Positions 10,425 through 22,610 of a stretch of 36,672 bases of DNA are shown in pieces. The notes below the pieces were generated by a model. It ran no database searches. It was not told the origin of the DNA and saw nothing but the letters and a program-made list of their open reading frames with translations. The DNA is taken from contig NW_014577793.1 in the NCBI RefSeq assembly GCF_000485595.1, forward strand, positions 11,883-48,554. The letters are read 5' to 3'. This DNA is from Priapulus caudatus (lineage: Eukaryota > Priapulida > Priapulimorpha > Priapulimorphida > Priapulidae). Made by a program: the position numbers and the translations under genes. How positions within the stretch are numbered: the stretch's first letter is position 1; every line of letters starts with the position of its first letter.

Positions 10425-11258
10425 GTCGCTCTTTACCTGTTACCATGCGCAACCCACACATCACTATTCACTATCACCGTAGCAACACTATATACTATCA
10501 CCGTAGCAACACTATGAAAGTATCGCCGTATTCGTTGGGCGCTGAAGTGTGTGTAAGTCTACTGTACATAGCTGACAGCAATATATTGGCTCAAGGCCAC
10601 AGTTTCGGAGCCGTTTTCGAGTAAGGAGTTATAACGATTCGACACACATCGCATGCACGTAAACGTTACCCAACAGTAGTGTTAACCTCGGCTAATTCAC
10701 ACAGCTGCTGATCAATGCGTCTGTGAGGGGAACCAGAGCAGTCAGAACCAGGTTGTTGGGCCGTCATCGAAATGATTTCATTTGTGGAGTGAGACCCGTT
10801 ATCATGAACAATACTTTCAGCTTTCGTTATAACCATCCATCGACATACATATTTATAGCTATCAAGAGTCCATAATAGAAAATTTCGTTCATTCGTTTAC
10901 ACACACGCACACATGCACACGCACACACTGTCACATATCAGTCTCAGAATTAGATGTGATATGTTCATTATATTATTCATAATAGGGAACACTTAGAACT
11001 CATTATTATTAAACAAATCTCGTACATCTACATAGAACAAGCCTGCTATTTAGACTGCCAGGGGTCGAAATCTTATTGCTTTAAACATCACGGTGTAGTA
11101 ATTTCGTGTATTCAGATATTTTAGGGGACCAAGGTAAGTTGGATACTCGCGCAACTGCAAACACAGAACCGACAAAAGAAGGGTTATCAGGGCCACTTAT
11201 TTTAATGACGCTTCTTATGTGGGACAAGGAGGGGTAAATTCGCTACGTGGCATTTCAG
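10425..11258. other. unique stretch with a small tandem duplication
   Basis: CTATCACCGTAGCAACACTA occurs twice in tandem at about 10469-10515. A possible plus-strand donor (ACCAAG|GTAAGTTGG) ends at about 11141, but no clear coding exon precedes it. A short CA/CACG patch lies at 10899-10930. Confidence 0.4.
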
Positions 11259-11342
11259 GGAAGGGCATGTATGCCTACCAGGCAGGGGGCAGCCTCGGTG
11301 CCTTATTGTCGTAGATATCGGCCAGTGTTCGAAGACAGCATG
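11259..11342 (+). CDS. candidate exon of an unassigned gene (weak)
   Basis: An acceptor-like CATTTCAG precedes an 84-nt interval that ends at a strong donor (GCATG|GTAAGTATG). In phase 0 it encodes 28 residues with two cysteines, ending RRYRPVFEDSM. Splicing to 11486 keeps the frame open, while one other frame is open here but hits a stop in the next exon. The upstream acceptor has a poor pyrimidine tract, and no earlier exon joins in frame convincingly. The real exon could start elsewhere, or this could be a noncoding transcript. Confidence 0.25.
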
Positions 11343-11485
11343 GTAAGTATGCATGGTGGGCAACCACAACGCTTACATTTACCACTGTAATGAATTTCGA
11401 GTCGTGCACTGACCACGAATAACTACAGCTAGCAAACTTACAAATTTCACGATATTTCGACAACCCTTTAATCCTTTATCCTCAG

Positions 11486-11662
11486 GCAAAACGTCTTGCA
11501 AATCTAACCATGCAGGTATGCACTGGTTACATCTTTCACTTTCAGTCCCATCAGAAGCAGTTCACTTGCAAGCAGCAACAGCAGCAAGAGAGTCATATAT
11601 GTATCTTTCTTAGTCGACTCTACACGGAGGCATTCCCCCTCAAGCCATTAAATAAAAAATAA
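11486..11662 (+). CDS. candidate terminal exon of an unassigned gene (weak)
   Basis: This follows a good acceptor (AATCCTTTATCCTCAG), giving a 143-bp intron from 11343. Phase 0 reads 58 codons starting AKRLANLTMQ. The reading passes five glutamines in CAG/CAA codons and ends at TAA. AATAAA motifs overlap the stop region at 11651-11665, unusually close for a 3' UTR. A GTATG donor-like site at 11516 followed by TTTCACTTTCAG would delimit a 30-nt in-frame segment, which is too short for a normal intron. Composition is not strongly protein-like. Confidence 0.22.
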   Translation, partial: AKRLANLTMQVCTGYIFHFQSHQKQFTCKQQQQQESHICIFLSRLYTEAFPLKPLNKK

Positions 11663-14435
11663 ATCTCAAATACCACTCAACTGAGCTTTTGAGTTTAAAG
11701 GATTCCACTTACAGGTGAATAATTAGACACTGAGCACTAAGAATGTCGAATACAGATACTTTTAAATCTATCTATGCCTAAGGACATAATGTTGCGTAAC
11801 CTTCTCTATTCTAATTTCTATGCTCACAATAGTGTAAATTTATGTAAAGCTGATGAAAGCGTGATTATTCTACGAATAAATTATGAAGCGTTAAAAAATG
11901 CACAGTTTACGGTTTGGATAGATAGTGGCTTTAAATTAGTTAGCATCCATATATCCATGCAGCACTGCAGGGCAAATACAAATAAAAAGTACAAGAAAGG
12001 AACATTAACATTTTTATCCTTTGTCACTTATACAGTCTAATGAGTCTATGCCAAATAATAGACTGTGACTACAGAATAAAGGTTTGCTTTCTGTGCCAAA
12101 CTACTTCGAATTTAAGTTTCATGTGACATAGATTCTTCACTCTGATCTGTTTCACTTACTATGCATCAGGCCTACTGGTCTATTTTGTATGCAGCCCCAT
12201 TTTCTTACAAAAACTAGTTCACACATAATTCAAAGTGGTTAATGGACTCGTCATTTATCACATTCTGTGTTGGGTAATATGTGAGATCAATAGTAAAGGA
12301 AACATTACTTACTAGTTACTTATACTGCATGAAATATAGCCTAAAAATTGGTAAAACGCATAAAACAGAATAACATGGCATTGACAAAACAATTGACAAG
12401 AATACTAAGATTAGTATTGCCCCTTCCTACCATCATCAATCATTCACCACCACCCGTGTTAATATGTTAAGATTGATACAATTATTTGGACGAGCAATAA
12501 CACAACCACTGTGTATTAATACATATACATAGATCTATATATAGTGCAGCTCAGCGACAATTTTAATCTTAAACAGAACTGATCTTTAGATTACCTATGT
12601 GCATCTTTTACTATCATTTGTATTATCAGTAAGTTGCAATATAATTAGGCAGAATTTTGGGAGATAGAAGCGTTAAGGGCAGATCACAGATCTCAACAAC
12701 TAACGCGATCTATTTGCTCAGCTCTTTCAGTCATATATATCCTTCATACAGTAGCATGACCATGAGTGGAACCAGCAGCGAAACTGGGTTTGTTCTCACC
12801 CTGATTACAAGCTGCAAAACTTTATAGGCCAAACAGCTGACAATCGACGAGTTTTGTTATTCATAGTGCCTAGCCGGATTATCACCCTGTCGGATGCACA
12901 GCTTCATTTTTCACTCTACTGTTAACAGACATGTCAATTGATACATATATTATCCAGCACTTCTTCACCAGATGTCACATATTTGCGAGAGAAAATAGCT
13001 GCATTGCTTCATCAGGCAACCGTACATGTATGCAAGTACTGTTCTGGTTCGTTAGTCTGTTACTCTCAAAGTAGAATCACGGTATGGCAGTGTTAGTTTG
13101 TTCATGTCATCACACTTTCCTGCATGTGACTCTGCCAATGTACATGTACAAGTCACACTACATCAATAAATCAAGCACTAGAATATTTTACCATTTGCAG
13201 CTAAACTATAGCTCACTAGGCTACCACATAGGCAAAACTGTGGAACTGTCTCATCAAACGTTTTAACTGTATCTGATTGTATACGATCAAAATTCAAACA
13301 AATATGACACCACACATCTCGCAGTATTATTAACATCGATAGCACATATCTCAGCTATCGTGTCAAACCAACCAGAAAAATCATTGCTAGCGACAGATGG
13401 CAACTAGTCCTAAAGTTTGCTCTCACCACGCTCCACAATTAACCTCCCCAAATTTTTATACAATCTAGGAGACGGTTCAGAGATGGTATTGCATTGAAGA
13501 GTTTTGTGACGTGGCTACAGCTTGTTACTAGTGCGAGATGTGCGGGATGATGGGATGTTAGTGTGATACAGCGCACACAGATACAGACAGGAGCCGGTCA
13601 AGTATCGGTGACTTGCTGACTCAGCGTGGCTGGATATCAGGTCATAGCAGGAAAACTGCACGGCTGATAATGTCCTATAGAGTTGTTAATGATGTGGTGA
13701 TCACACAGAAGATAAGACAAGACTTCAACCTCCATTAGAAAAGATGAACGCACAACCAGACTAAAATATTCCAACTCAAAACATGCACCATGAACAAAAG
13801 TTTTCATGTATCATATTTACAATTAATTGGGTTCTGGTACTAAATAATTATTGTAAATCCCAAGTGGCTAATATTGTAATAACTTAACATTGATATTGCA
13901 TGTGCTGCCTCTAATAACATCTTGATATATTTTGGTATCTACAGTACTTACAGTTAAAATCTCGCCAAGATGTTGGGGCATATTTAATTTTCATTTAGTT
14001 ACTAGTGTGTGTACTGTAATCAGCAGCACTAATTGCACCCTATGGAAACTGTGTAAACCCCGAGACCTCCAATATTACACCGAATAATGATCAGATTTAG
14101 GGTTACCTTTATATCATATGATATGGTTAGTGTTGCATTAGGATAGTGTTAAGGTTAAGGTTAGGTTAAGATTGGACGATATTATCTTGCACTCCTTTTT
14201 AATTATGAGTAAGTAATGACACATTATTCAGTGTTACTTACAGTTACAGTTGTGCAAAGATTACACATATATATCGGGTAATATTGGGTATGGTAATCTA
14301 CGCATTCATACTGTATAATATAATGTGGAGCTCGATTTGTAGCTAATGAATAACAAACTGGCTCAGTATGTAGTTCAAATTCAAGCCACAATCCTATGAA
14401 TCAGTCTGTGAGTAGGGTATGAATTAAATATTAAT
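11663..14435. other. 2.8-kb AT-rich stretch, no supported gene
   Basis: The longest ORF (11774-12040, plus, 88 codons) has no recognisable motif and an unremarkable AT-rich composition. The stretch holds scattered AATAAA words and a GGTTAAGG/GGTTAGG patch at 14150-14172. No splice-consistent exon series was seen. It could include untranslated sequence of the weak candidate upstream. Confidence 0.4.
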
Positions 14436-14470
14436 ATTATTATTATTATTATTAATAATAATATTTATTG
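14431..14470. repeat. (ATT)n/(AAT)n palindromic tract
   Basis: TTATTATTATTATTATTA is followed by AATAATAATATT, so the tract is self-complementary. A similar tract lies at 15300-15340 and in copy 2 of block A at 21380-21420. Confidence 0.9.
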
Positions 14471-15836
14471 AATTACATATCAACACGGATTCTTCAATCC
14501 TTAATCACGATTCTTATTGCTTATCTTCAAACACGCATTCCATCCTATTCACCTTCAACAAGTGTAACAATATATCACGCGCCTTTCTAATATTAATAAG
14601 GCTGAATCAAGTGGACGTGATACAAACCGAAATGTAAATAGTGAATGTCGACTTCGGGCCAATGAAAATGTTTGGACGAGACAAACAAAGAAAACAGTTC
14701 TCACCTGTCTTTTGAAATTGAATAAGTAATTCCACTTTTGGTTTCGCTCACGCCCATATTAAGCTACTTTCCAATAACGTGTTGCAATTACACCTTATAG
14801 ATACCCTGAAACATGACGTTTCACACTAAAATTTTACGCACAAACAAACGAAACAGACCATCGCCATGCAGCGTCCATGTCAGTGTATGGCGACCTTGAA
14901 CTCAATAAAGGTCAACATACGGGTACTTTTTGAAACAAGTGCAAATGAGCTCGGTTTTAACCTTTCGCAAAGTCTCCCGGAAAAATGGCCAACTTTGCTA
15001 TGTTTACTATTGGTTTTACCTTGAACAGAATGTATACAGATAATGCGTGTTTTATCATGGTTTTATATCAGTTGTACTTTGTATTCATGCGTTTTAATTC
15101 ATGTGTACTTTTGTATATTACCGCCCCCCCCCCCCCCCTCCCCCCCCCCCCCAATAAATTATCATCACTTTAAAAATTTGTTTATACTCAACGTGGTATA
15201 GCATTATTACTGGCGCTGGCCCGATTGAGGCTACATGCAAGGCCTTAATGTCATTATCAAGCCTATTCATCTATGACCAGTGAATATCAATAATAATTAC
15301 TATTATTATTATTGCAATTATTATTAATAATAATATTAAGAATAAGAAGAATAACAATTAGATATAAAATAGAAATTAAAAACAAGATAATAATAATAAA
15401 TTAGAATAGAATAATGATATACCTATCTAAAGCCATTCTTGTTTGGTCAGTCAAAGTTTTCTGTGCTCAGTCATATGCGTTAATTTATGATTCTTTGCTC
15501 TAAAATATAATGGAGCTTCCACAGTCCGCATGTGTTCCCGCACCACCTAACGCCGACCGGCTCTCCATTCACTGACAAGCCTACCAGCAAACGCTACCGT
15601 TATTCCCCGCTATCATGCCCAGCGTCTCAATAAGTTAGTTAACAGAACCACTGCGGTGGTTGCCGAATTAGATTTACTAGAATATATTATTTATAAGATA
15701 TATATTAGAAGTTGTATAGCTCCCTCCCTCTCCTCACCACTCAATTCGCTCCACCATCCTCCGCTCCTCCCACCTCGATCGCTCTCTCCCTCTCTCCCTC
15801 CCATCCTCCTCCCTCCCTCACCACCTCGATCGCTCC
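14436..15836. repeat. block A, copy 1
   Basis: It aligns colinearly with 20606-21912: TTGAATTACATATCAACACG, the GACTTCGGgcCAATGAAAATG stretch, TTTGAAACAAGTGCAAATGA and AACAGAACCACTGCGGTGGT are shared. Differences are dominated by one- to few-base indels scattered over the length, plus a poly-C insertion in copy 1. No gene was seen. Small ORFs are broken differently in each copy. Confidence 0.88.
15122..15152. repeat. poly-C tract
   Basis: Two C runs separated by CTC or similar. The tract is absent at the corresponding place in block A copy 2 (about 21240), so it may be a homopolymer insertion or an assembly error. Confidence 0.9.
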
Positions 15837-16665
15837 CTCCTCCCTATCCCTCCTACCCTCACTGCACCACCTTCAATCGCTCACCCTCCCTCCCTTCCCT
15901 CACCACCTCAATCGCTCCCTCCTTCCCTTTCTCCCTCCCTCCCTCCCTCCCTCCTCCCTCCCTCCCTCCTTCACCAGCTCGCATCGCTCCCCTCCTCGCC
16001 TCACCTCACCCACCTGGATCGCCTCCTTCCTCCCTCCCTCCCTCCGACCTCCTCCCTGCCGCTTCTACCTTCTCCCCCTTCCACTTACCTACCCCGCCCC
16101 ACCCCCCCCCACCCCATCCTCTCTCCCCTATCTCCCCACTCCTCGTCCTCCACCACATCTCCCCCTCCTTCACCTCCTCCCTCCTCTACCTCCTCCACCT
16201 CCCTTTCTCCACACTTATCTCCCTTTCTCACCTCTCCGTCTTCTCCCACCATCTCATACCTACTCCCTTTCTTACCTTCTCCCTCTCCTTCTACCTCCTC
16301 CCCCTCCTTCTCCACCACTTTCTCCCAATCCTCAACCTCCTCCGTCTTCTCCACCATCCTTACCTACTACCTCTTCTACCTTCTCCTTCTTCCTTCTACC
16401 TCCTCCCACTCCACCATCCTCGCACTCACCCTTTTCTACCTTTCCCCCTCCACTACCTCCTCTCGTCCCCTAGCTCCCAACTCCCCCCTCCCTCCACCAC
16501 ATTCTCCCTCTACTCCCCCTCCCGACCTCTCCCACCGACCTTCTACCCTCCTGCTCGACCACGTTCTACCCTCCTTCCTCGACCTTGCCTGCTACACTCC
16601 CTCTCTCTACCTCTTCCCCTTCTCCCCCTCCCCTCACTACGCTTTCTCCTGCTAACCACGTTATT
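15718..16665. repeat. polypyrimidine tract of about 0.95 kb
   Basis: The plus strand is almost entirely C and T in CCTCC/CTTCT words, with sparse A and very few G. It gives a 394-codon Pro/Ser/Leu ORF on plus and Glu/Gly-rich ORFs on minus, both expected from composition alone. Strongly asymmetric purine-pyrimidine tracts can form triplex (H-DNA). Its second half is repeated without visible change at 23156-23984. Confidence 0.93.
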
Positions 16666-16989
16666 CCTCCCTCCTCATTATACTCTGCTACCTCTTCTAT
16701 ATTTCTCCCTTTGCTCATACATATTAGACTGCCTAATATTGCCACTCCTAGGCTTTCACATTTCACTGTGCTTCAATTATTTCTTGCGAAGGCAGCCCTC
16801 CAGTTATGATATAGAGCCATGGAAACTGGCCGTAATGTGATAACTTATATTATACTTCGACCTTAGTTATAATAGTAAGTATAACTTATAATAACTTATA
16901 AGTTATACTTTAGCTCTGATGATAGGACTCAGTGGTTAAGGTCTATCAGTTAAGCTAATTCTGCTTGCGTGTGGCCACTGCGAATTCAC

Positions 16990-17033
16990 CGCGGTGCGAA
17001 TAAGAACACATTTTTCTGTGTATTCGCACCGCG
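16990..17033. repeat. perfect 13-bp-stem hairpin
   Basis: CGCGGTGCGAATA (16990-17002) is exactly complementary to TATTCGCACCGCG (17021-17033). An inner AACACA/TGTGT pairing brings the loop down to a few bases. In copy 2 of block B (from 24309) both arms carry changes. It coincides with the point where the two block B copies stop being identical. Confidence 0.85.
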
Positions 17034-17253
17034 CGTGTGAATAACCACTTACGCGTGTTTCTACAGCATGCTGGCTTCCCTGCGTGATAGAACTTAAGCC
17101 TACAATAGCAACTTTGACCATTTGCACACGCTTGCTGTCAGCCTGCCCGCGGCTTGCGAAATTTTTTCCCCACGAGGGTTCCGGACCGCAGCCACATCAG
17201 CGCACTTCCATTTCACTCGCACTTCCTCGAAGCAACAATGTAAAATTTATCTA

Positions 17254-17297
17254 CACCTAACCCTAAGACCTAACCCGTAACCTAACTAACACTAACT
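17254..17297. repeat. interstitial telomere-like repeats
   Basis: Degenerate CCTAAC/CCTAAG units (metazoan CCCTAA-type) number about six. The second block B copy has a more perfect version at 24571-24605. This is too short to be a telomere. Confidence 0.8.
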
Positions 17298-17578
17298 TTT
17301 ATGAATCCAACCAGCGTTCGTCTTATATACAGACACCATATATTACAAAACACTACTCTGTGCGTGGTCGTCGGAACTCTCGTGGCGCGAAAAATATTCG
17401 CGCCCCGGCTCCAGTTTGAACGTATAAGCAACGGCCGAAGAAATATTCATCTGGGCAGTCAACGGCGATTCGACTTCGCAGCGCCATTTGCCCATAATTG
17501 CATTGCTGGGAATCGTGGGCGCGGATGCTTGCGAGTGAAGTGAATTATGGCAAATAGCGCTGCGGACGGTCGGCCTGT

Positions 17579-17605
17579 CACACACACACACCTGTCAACA
17601 CACAC

Positions 17606-17641
<36 letters not shown>

Positions 17642-17828
17642 ACCACACACACACACACACAACACACACACACACATCACACACCACACACACACACACC
17701 ACACATGCCCACACACACATGCACACACACACACAACATGAAACACAACACACACCACACACATCACACACACAACACACACACACACACACACACACCA
17801 CACACACACAACACCACACACACATAAC

Positions 17829-17870
<42 letters not shown>

Positions 17871-17945
17871 AAACACCACACAGCACCCACACACACACAC
17901 ACACACACGCACACACCACACACACATGTACACACACACACACAA

Positions 17946-17978
<33 letters not shown>

Positions 17979-18460
17979 ACACACACACACACACACACAA
18001 CACACACACACACATCCACCAAACACCACACACACACACACACACACACAGCACACACACAACACACACACAACACACACACACACAACACACACACACA
18101 CACACACACACGCGACACACACATCACACACCACACACACAACACAACACAACGCGCACACACGTACACACACTACACCACCGGTCACCCGTAAACACAC
18201 ACTTACACGAACGTTCACACACTACACCACACGACACACCGTACACCACACCAACACACGACAGAACACGTTAACACGCCACACGTACACGCCACCACGT
18301 ACACACACGTACACACACGTACACGCACACGTACACGCACACGTACACACACGTACACACACGTACACGCACACGTACACACACGCACACGTACACACAC
18401 GTACACGCACACGCACATACACGCACACGCACACACACGTACACGCACACGCACACACAG
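17579..18460. repeat. (CA)n tract of about 0.9 kb grading into CACGTACAC repeats
   Basis: Nearly pure CA, with single CC/AA interruptions, fills 17579-18150. From about 18290 the unit becomes CACGTACAC. This makes an array of CACGTA words, close to the E-box-like CACGTG, and strong Z-DNA potential. All long ORFs over it on either strand are artefacts of period two. Confidence 0.97.
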
Positions 18461-18757
18461 CTTATGTACTGACTGGTATATGCAGCCGAGACCTTACATG
18501 CAAGGTCTGCTTCCGATTTCATAAGTAAAGTCTACTGATGGAATATTATCATGGAAATCTATGCTGGGATAACCCCTCTTCATTTTAAATTCATAATTTT
18601 GACAAAAAGAGTTCTTCTTTGCTTACAAACAGTTTACATCCTGCTTAACAGACGCATCATAAATCAACTATAGTTGCAAAACAGCTTACATCCAATCACA
18701 TTTAATTACAAAATAGCTTATATCCATCAACAGCAGCCTCTAACATTTTAACCAATG

Positions 18758-18830
18758 CTGAGAACAATGTATACATAACATATATACATTGTATATATTG
18801 CTGCGAACAATGTATATATGTTGTTCTCAG
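18758..18830. repeat. imperfect 73-bp inverted repeat
   Basis: The outer arms CTGAGAACAA and TTGTTCTCAG are perfectly complementary, and the interior pairs imperfectly (ATGTATAC/GTATATAT). The repeat recurs with indels at about 26121-26200 in block B copy 2. It may be a tiny MITE remnant. Confidence 0.75.
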
Positions 18831-20467
18831 GACCAATACTCTACAATAATTTCTCCTCGTGGGAACGCAGCTTATAACACGTTGTATAGATGTTACACTT
18901 CTCAAAACATCAGTGCTTAGATTTCTCCTCACCCACCCAACCCAATAAGTTCTCAGTACTGAAAAATGATTTGTATTATTGAATTTACAGTCAAACTGGT
19001 GCTATTAAACTATTGTTTTAACTAAAATATTCCAGTGGAGTGACTCAATTAATTATTTTGTGTTTGTTATTAGACTTTAGTTTCAAACCTGCTTACATCC
19101 GTGTTTTTCAGTTATGTTAATTAATTCTAATAGGTAATTAAACAGTGAAGGACTTAATAAAACTTGTTATTTATGGCTTATGCCTCATAATTACTCGACA
19201 ATGTAAAAATTATTTAAATTGATGAACCACATCTGTCAAATAGTTGGTTTGTCGTTTTCTTTCATTTCTCTAAAATGTACGTAAGCAGTTAAGCAAATAA
19301 GCTCTTCAAATATAGAATCTATTAATTTAACTTATAAATCTAGATAAATATGGAAATAAAACGATAGTTATATTAATATTTTTTTGTGGTCTATAGTCGA
19401 TATATAATCCTCTTTGTTCGACGAATATAGAATATAGCGAAATAAGACTACGTAGAAGGTCTGTACGTACGGCACGTCAACACAGAAATATAACTATGTA
19501 TATATCTAGTCCAAACAACTATGTATCTAGTCCCGTATTTATCGAGTATCTTATCCGTATTTATCGAGGTGTTATTAGTGTAGTGTCGCTAATTGCCACT
19601 TTCCCACCCCACCCTGCTCTCCCACGATGCTATGTAGAGTCCTAACGGGAGCACTTTAGCGGCGAACGCTCACCTTTGATGATGGCACTCGTTTAACGGG
19701 GCCCAGGTGTCGGAATGTTTTAATTTCTCAACTCATTAGCGCCACACAATGTGCCCCCATATGGCATATATACACTTGGTAGAGGCGATGCCGCGTGAAA
19801 ACGAGTGCGAAACGTCATTGACAAAAGAAAAATACTTGAACAGACTTACTTTTAATTGGTCTGACCATCGGTGTGTCTCTCTCGATCTCTCGGAATTCTC
19901 GTGATTCGCAGGGCTTTCCGTAGGTCTGTATCGTAGGTGCATAGTGTTTCTGCAGCGTAGAACATCTAAAAAGTGTCTATTGATGGATTCGCACGTAGAG
20001 GTGTATACATCGTATACTACGGTACGCGATAACATCACTTTAGAGAAAAAACTATCCGTGGAATTTCGCTTTCCTGTCGATTTCCGGATGCGCAAGCGAA
20101 GCAGACGAATTTGTGCCGAGTATGGTGACTGCCACCGCCATCTCGCGGCGGAAAATCAAATCAATATTTTCACGCTGCATTTGTACGTATATGCGTGTTT
20201 ATTTATTTATTTAATTATCTATTTATTTATTTATTTGTATATTTAATTATGCATTTATGCTGCGATCACATATGGGAAGCAGCTTTACACAGTCTGACTT
20301 CGATTTAAATGCTGACGAATACAGTGAGTAAACGCCCGCTACGGGGGAAAGGTACCAAGGTACGTAATGAACTTTCGCGTCTGCATTTCGCATGTAATAT
20401 TGATTTTCGTAGTAAACAAAACTATGCTGCGCTTGCTATGCAATAAGTGTATAATATATATATTCTA

Positions 20468-20606
20468 TTCTTAGTAATTAGCAGTGATATTGGACAAACT
20501 AATACGCGTTTGGCTATAAGGTAATGTACTTATTAACTACACAAGGTGCCAGTTACTGTAGCATTCGTCAACTTTGCATAATCGATGGTCGAATTACGCC
20601 TTTAAT
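20468..20606. repeat. dispersed repeat, copy 2
   Basis: A near-identical copy of 64-205. Here it bridges block B1 and block A2. Confidence 0.85.
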
Positions 20607-21912
20607 AATAATATTATTAATTACATATCAACACGATTCTTCAATCCTACTCACGATTCTTAATTGCTATCTTCAAACACGATTCATCCTATTCACCTTC
20701 AACAAGAGTTGTAACAAAATCACGGCCTTTCTAATATTAATAAGGCTGACAAGTGACGTGATACCAACGAAAATGTAAATAGTGAAGTCGACTTCGGCAA
20801 TGAAAATGTTTGGACGAGACAAACAAAGAAAACAGTCTCACCTGTCTTTGAAATCTTGATAAGTAATTCCACTTTTGGTTTCGCTCACGCAATAATTAAG
20901 CACTTTTCCAAAAAACGTGTTGCAATTACACTATAAGTATACCCTGACAAACAGACGTTTCACACTAAATTTTACGCACAACAACGAAACAGACATCGCA
21001 GAGCGCCATGTCAGTGTATGGCGACTGAACTCCCAATAAAGGTCAACATACGGGTACTTTTTGAAACAAGTGCAAATGAGCTCGGTTACCTTTCGCAAAG
21101 TCTCCCGAAAAATGCCAACTTTGCTATGTTTTACTATGGTTTTACCTTGAACAAATGTATACAGATAATGCGTGTTTATCATGGTTTTATTCAGTGTACT
21201 TTGTATTCATGGTTTTATTCAGTGTACTTTGTATTTACCGCAATAAATTATCATCATTTAAAATTTGTTTTATACTCCAAGTGTATAGCATTATTACTGG
21301 CCGCTGCCCGATGAGGTACATGCAAGCCTTAATGTCATTATCAAGCCCATTATCTATGACCATGAAATCAATAATAATACTATTATTATTATTGCAATTA
21401 TTATTAATAATAATATTAAGAAGAAGAAGAATAACAATTAGAATAAAAATAGAAATAAAAACAAGAATAAAAATAATAATTAGAATAAGAATAATGATAT
21501 ACCTATACTAAAGCATTCTTGGTCAGTCAAAGTTTTCTGGCTCAGTCATTGGTTAATTTATTGATTCTTGTCTAAAATATAATGGAGCTTCCACAGTCCT
21601 CATGGTTCCCGCACCCACCTAACGCCGACCTGCTCTCCATTACACTGACAAAGCTACCAGCAACGCTACCACGTTATTCCCCGTATCATGCCCACGTCTC
21701 ATAAGTTAGTTAACAGAACCACTGCGGTGGTGCGAATTAGATTTATAGAATATATTATTTATAGATATATATTAGAAGTATATATAGCTCCCTCCCTCCC
21801 TCACCACCTCAATCGCTCCCACCATCCCTCCCTCCCTCACCACCTCGATCGCTCTCTCCCTCTCTCCCTCCATCCCTCCCTCCCTCCCTCACCACCTCGA
21901 TCGCTCCCACCT
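20606..21912. repeat. block A, copy 2
   Basis: Colinear with 14436-15836 and somewhat shorter because of many small deletions. It ends in the shared CACCTCGATCGCTCCC phrase and then switches to block C instead of continuing into the polypyrimidine tract. No gene was seen. Confidence 0.88.
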
Positions 21913-22189
21913 TAGATGCCTAGCCGCATGATAATAATAACAAAAACATCCTGTGTAAAGGTAGGTATATACATGTAAATTTGCTTACTTTACAAATTTC
22001 CTTTATTTATAATCTACATCTTGTATGTACAACATGTTTATATATATATATCTATTATATGAATTGATAAGGTGTATATAATCATAAAAACCAACTGCTT
22101 TTAACTCCTTGCACAGATGCCTGATATTTACAGTCAAACGGCACCTTATAGCTAATAGATACATATGGATATATTTTTACTCTCAGTAG

Positions 22190-22610
22190 ATACACAGATA
22201 TCCCTCCCTACTCCGTAGATACACGGCATATCCGCTCCTCCGTAAAGATACACGCATATCGCGCTCCCTCCGTAGATACACGCATATCCCGCTCCCTCCG
22301 TAGATACACGCATATCCCGCTACCTCCCGTAGATACACAGATATCCCGCTCCCTCCGTAGATACACGCATATCCCGCTCCCTCCGTAGATACACGCATAT
22401 CCCGCTCCTCCGTAGATCACGCATATCGCTCCCTCCGTAGATACACGCATATCCCGCTCACCTCCGTAGATACACGCAATATCCCCTCGCCCTCCGTAGA
22501 TACACGCATACCCGCTCCCTCCGTAGATATCACGCATATCCCGCTCCCTCCGTAGATACACGCATATCCCGCGCTCTCTCCGTAGATACACGCATATCCT
22601 CGCTCCCTAC
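22190..22610. repeat. 28-bp minisatellite, copy 1
   Basis: The unit is CGTAGATACACGCATATCCC followed by GCTCCCTC, about 15 units with scattered indels. The minus strand lacks stops in all three frames of the unit, giving long repetitive ORFs (YLRRERDMRVSTEGAGY-type). These are not convincing proteins. Confidence 0.95.

Larger units (their letters stand above)
15837..20467. repeat. block B, copy 1 (4.6 kb)
   Basis: It aligns colinearly with 23156-27868. From 15837 to 16992 the two copies appear identical at a constant offset of 7319. Beyond that they differ by frequent small indels. In order the block contains polypyrimidine DNA, AT-rich palindromes, a hairpin, telomere-like repeats, a long (CA)n tract, an inverted repeat and AT-rich single-copy-like DNA. 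A minus ORF of 119 codons (19736-20095) is broken in copy 2. I see no gene. Confidence 0.92.

Noticed and set aside
15656-16840. 394-codon plus-strand ORF rich in Pro, Ser and Leu
   Set aside because: It lies on the polypyrimidine tract. Lack of stops follows from the near-absence of A and G, and there is no domain or splice context.
17459-18528. Long Cys/Val and His/Thr ORFs over (CA)n on both strands
   Set aside because: Dinucleotide repeats cannot contain stops. The same is seen at 24845-25585.
19736-20095. 119-codon minus-strand ORF in block B1
   Set aside because: The corresponding region in B2 is broken by frameshifts, no motif was recognised and there are no splice sites to partner exons. 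It could be revisited if B1 proves to be the correct sequence.
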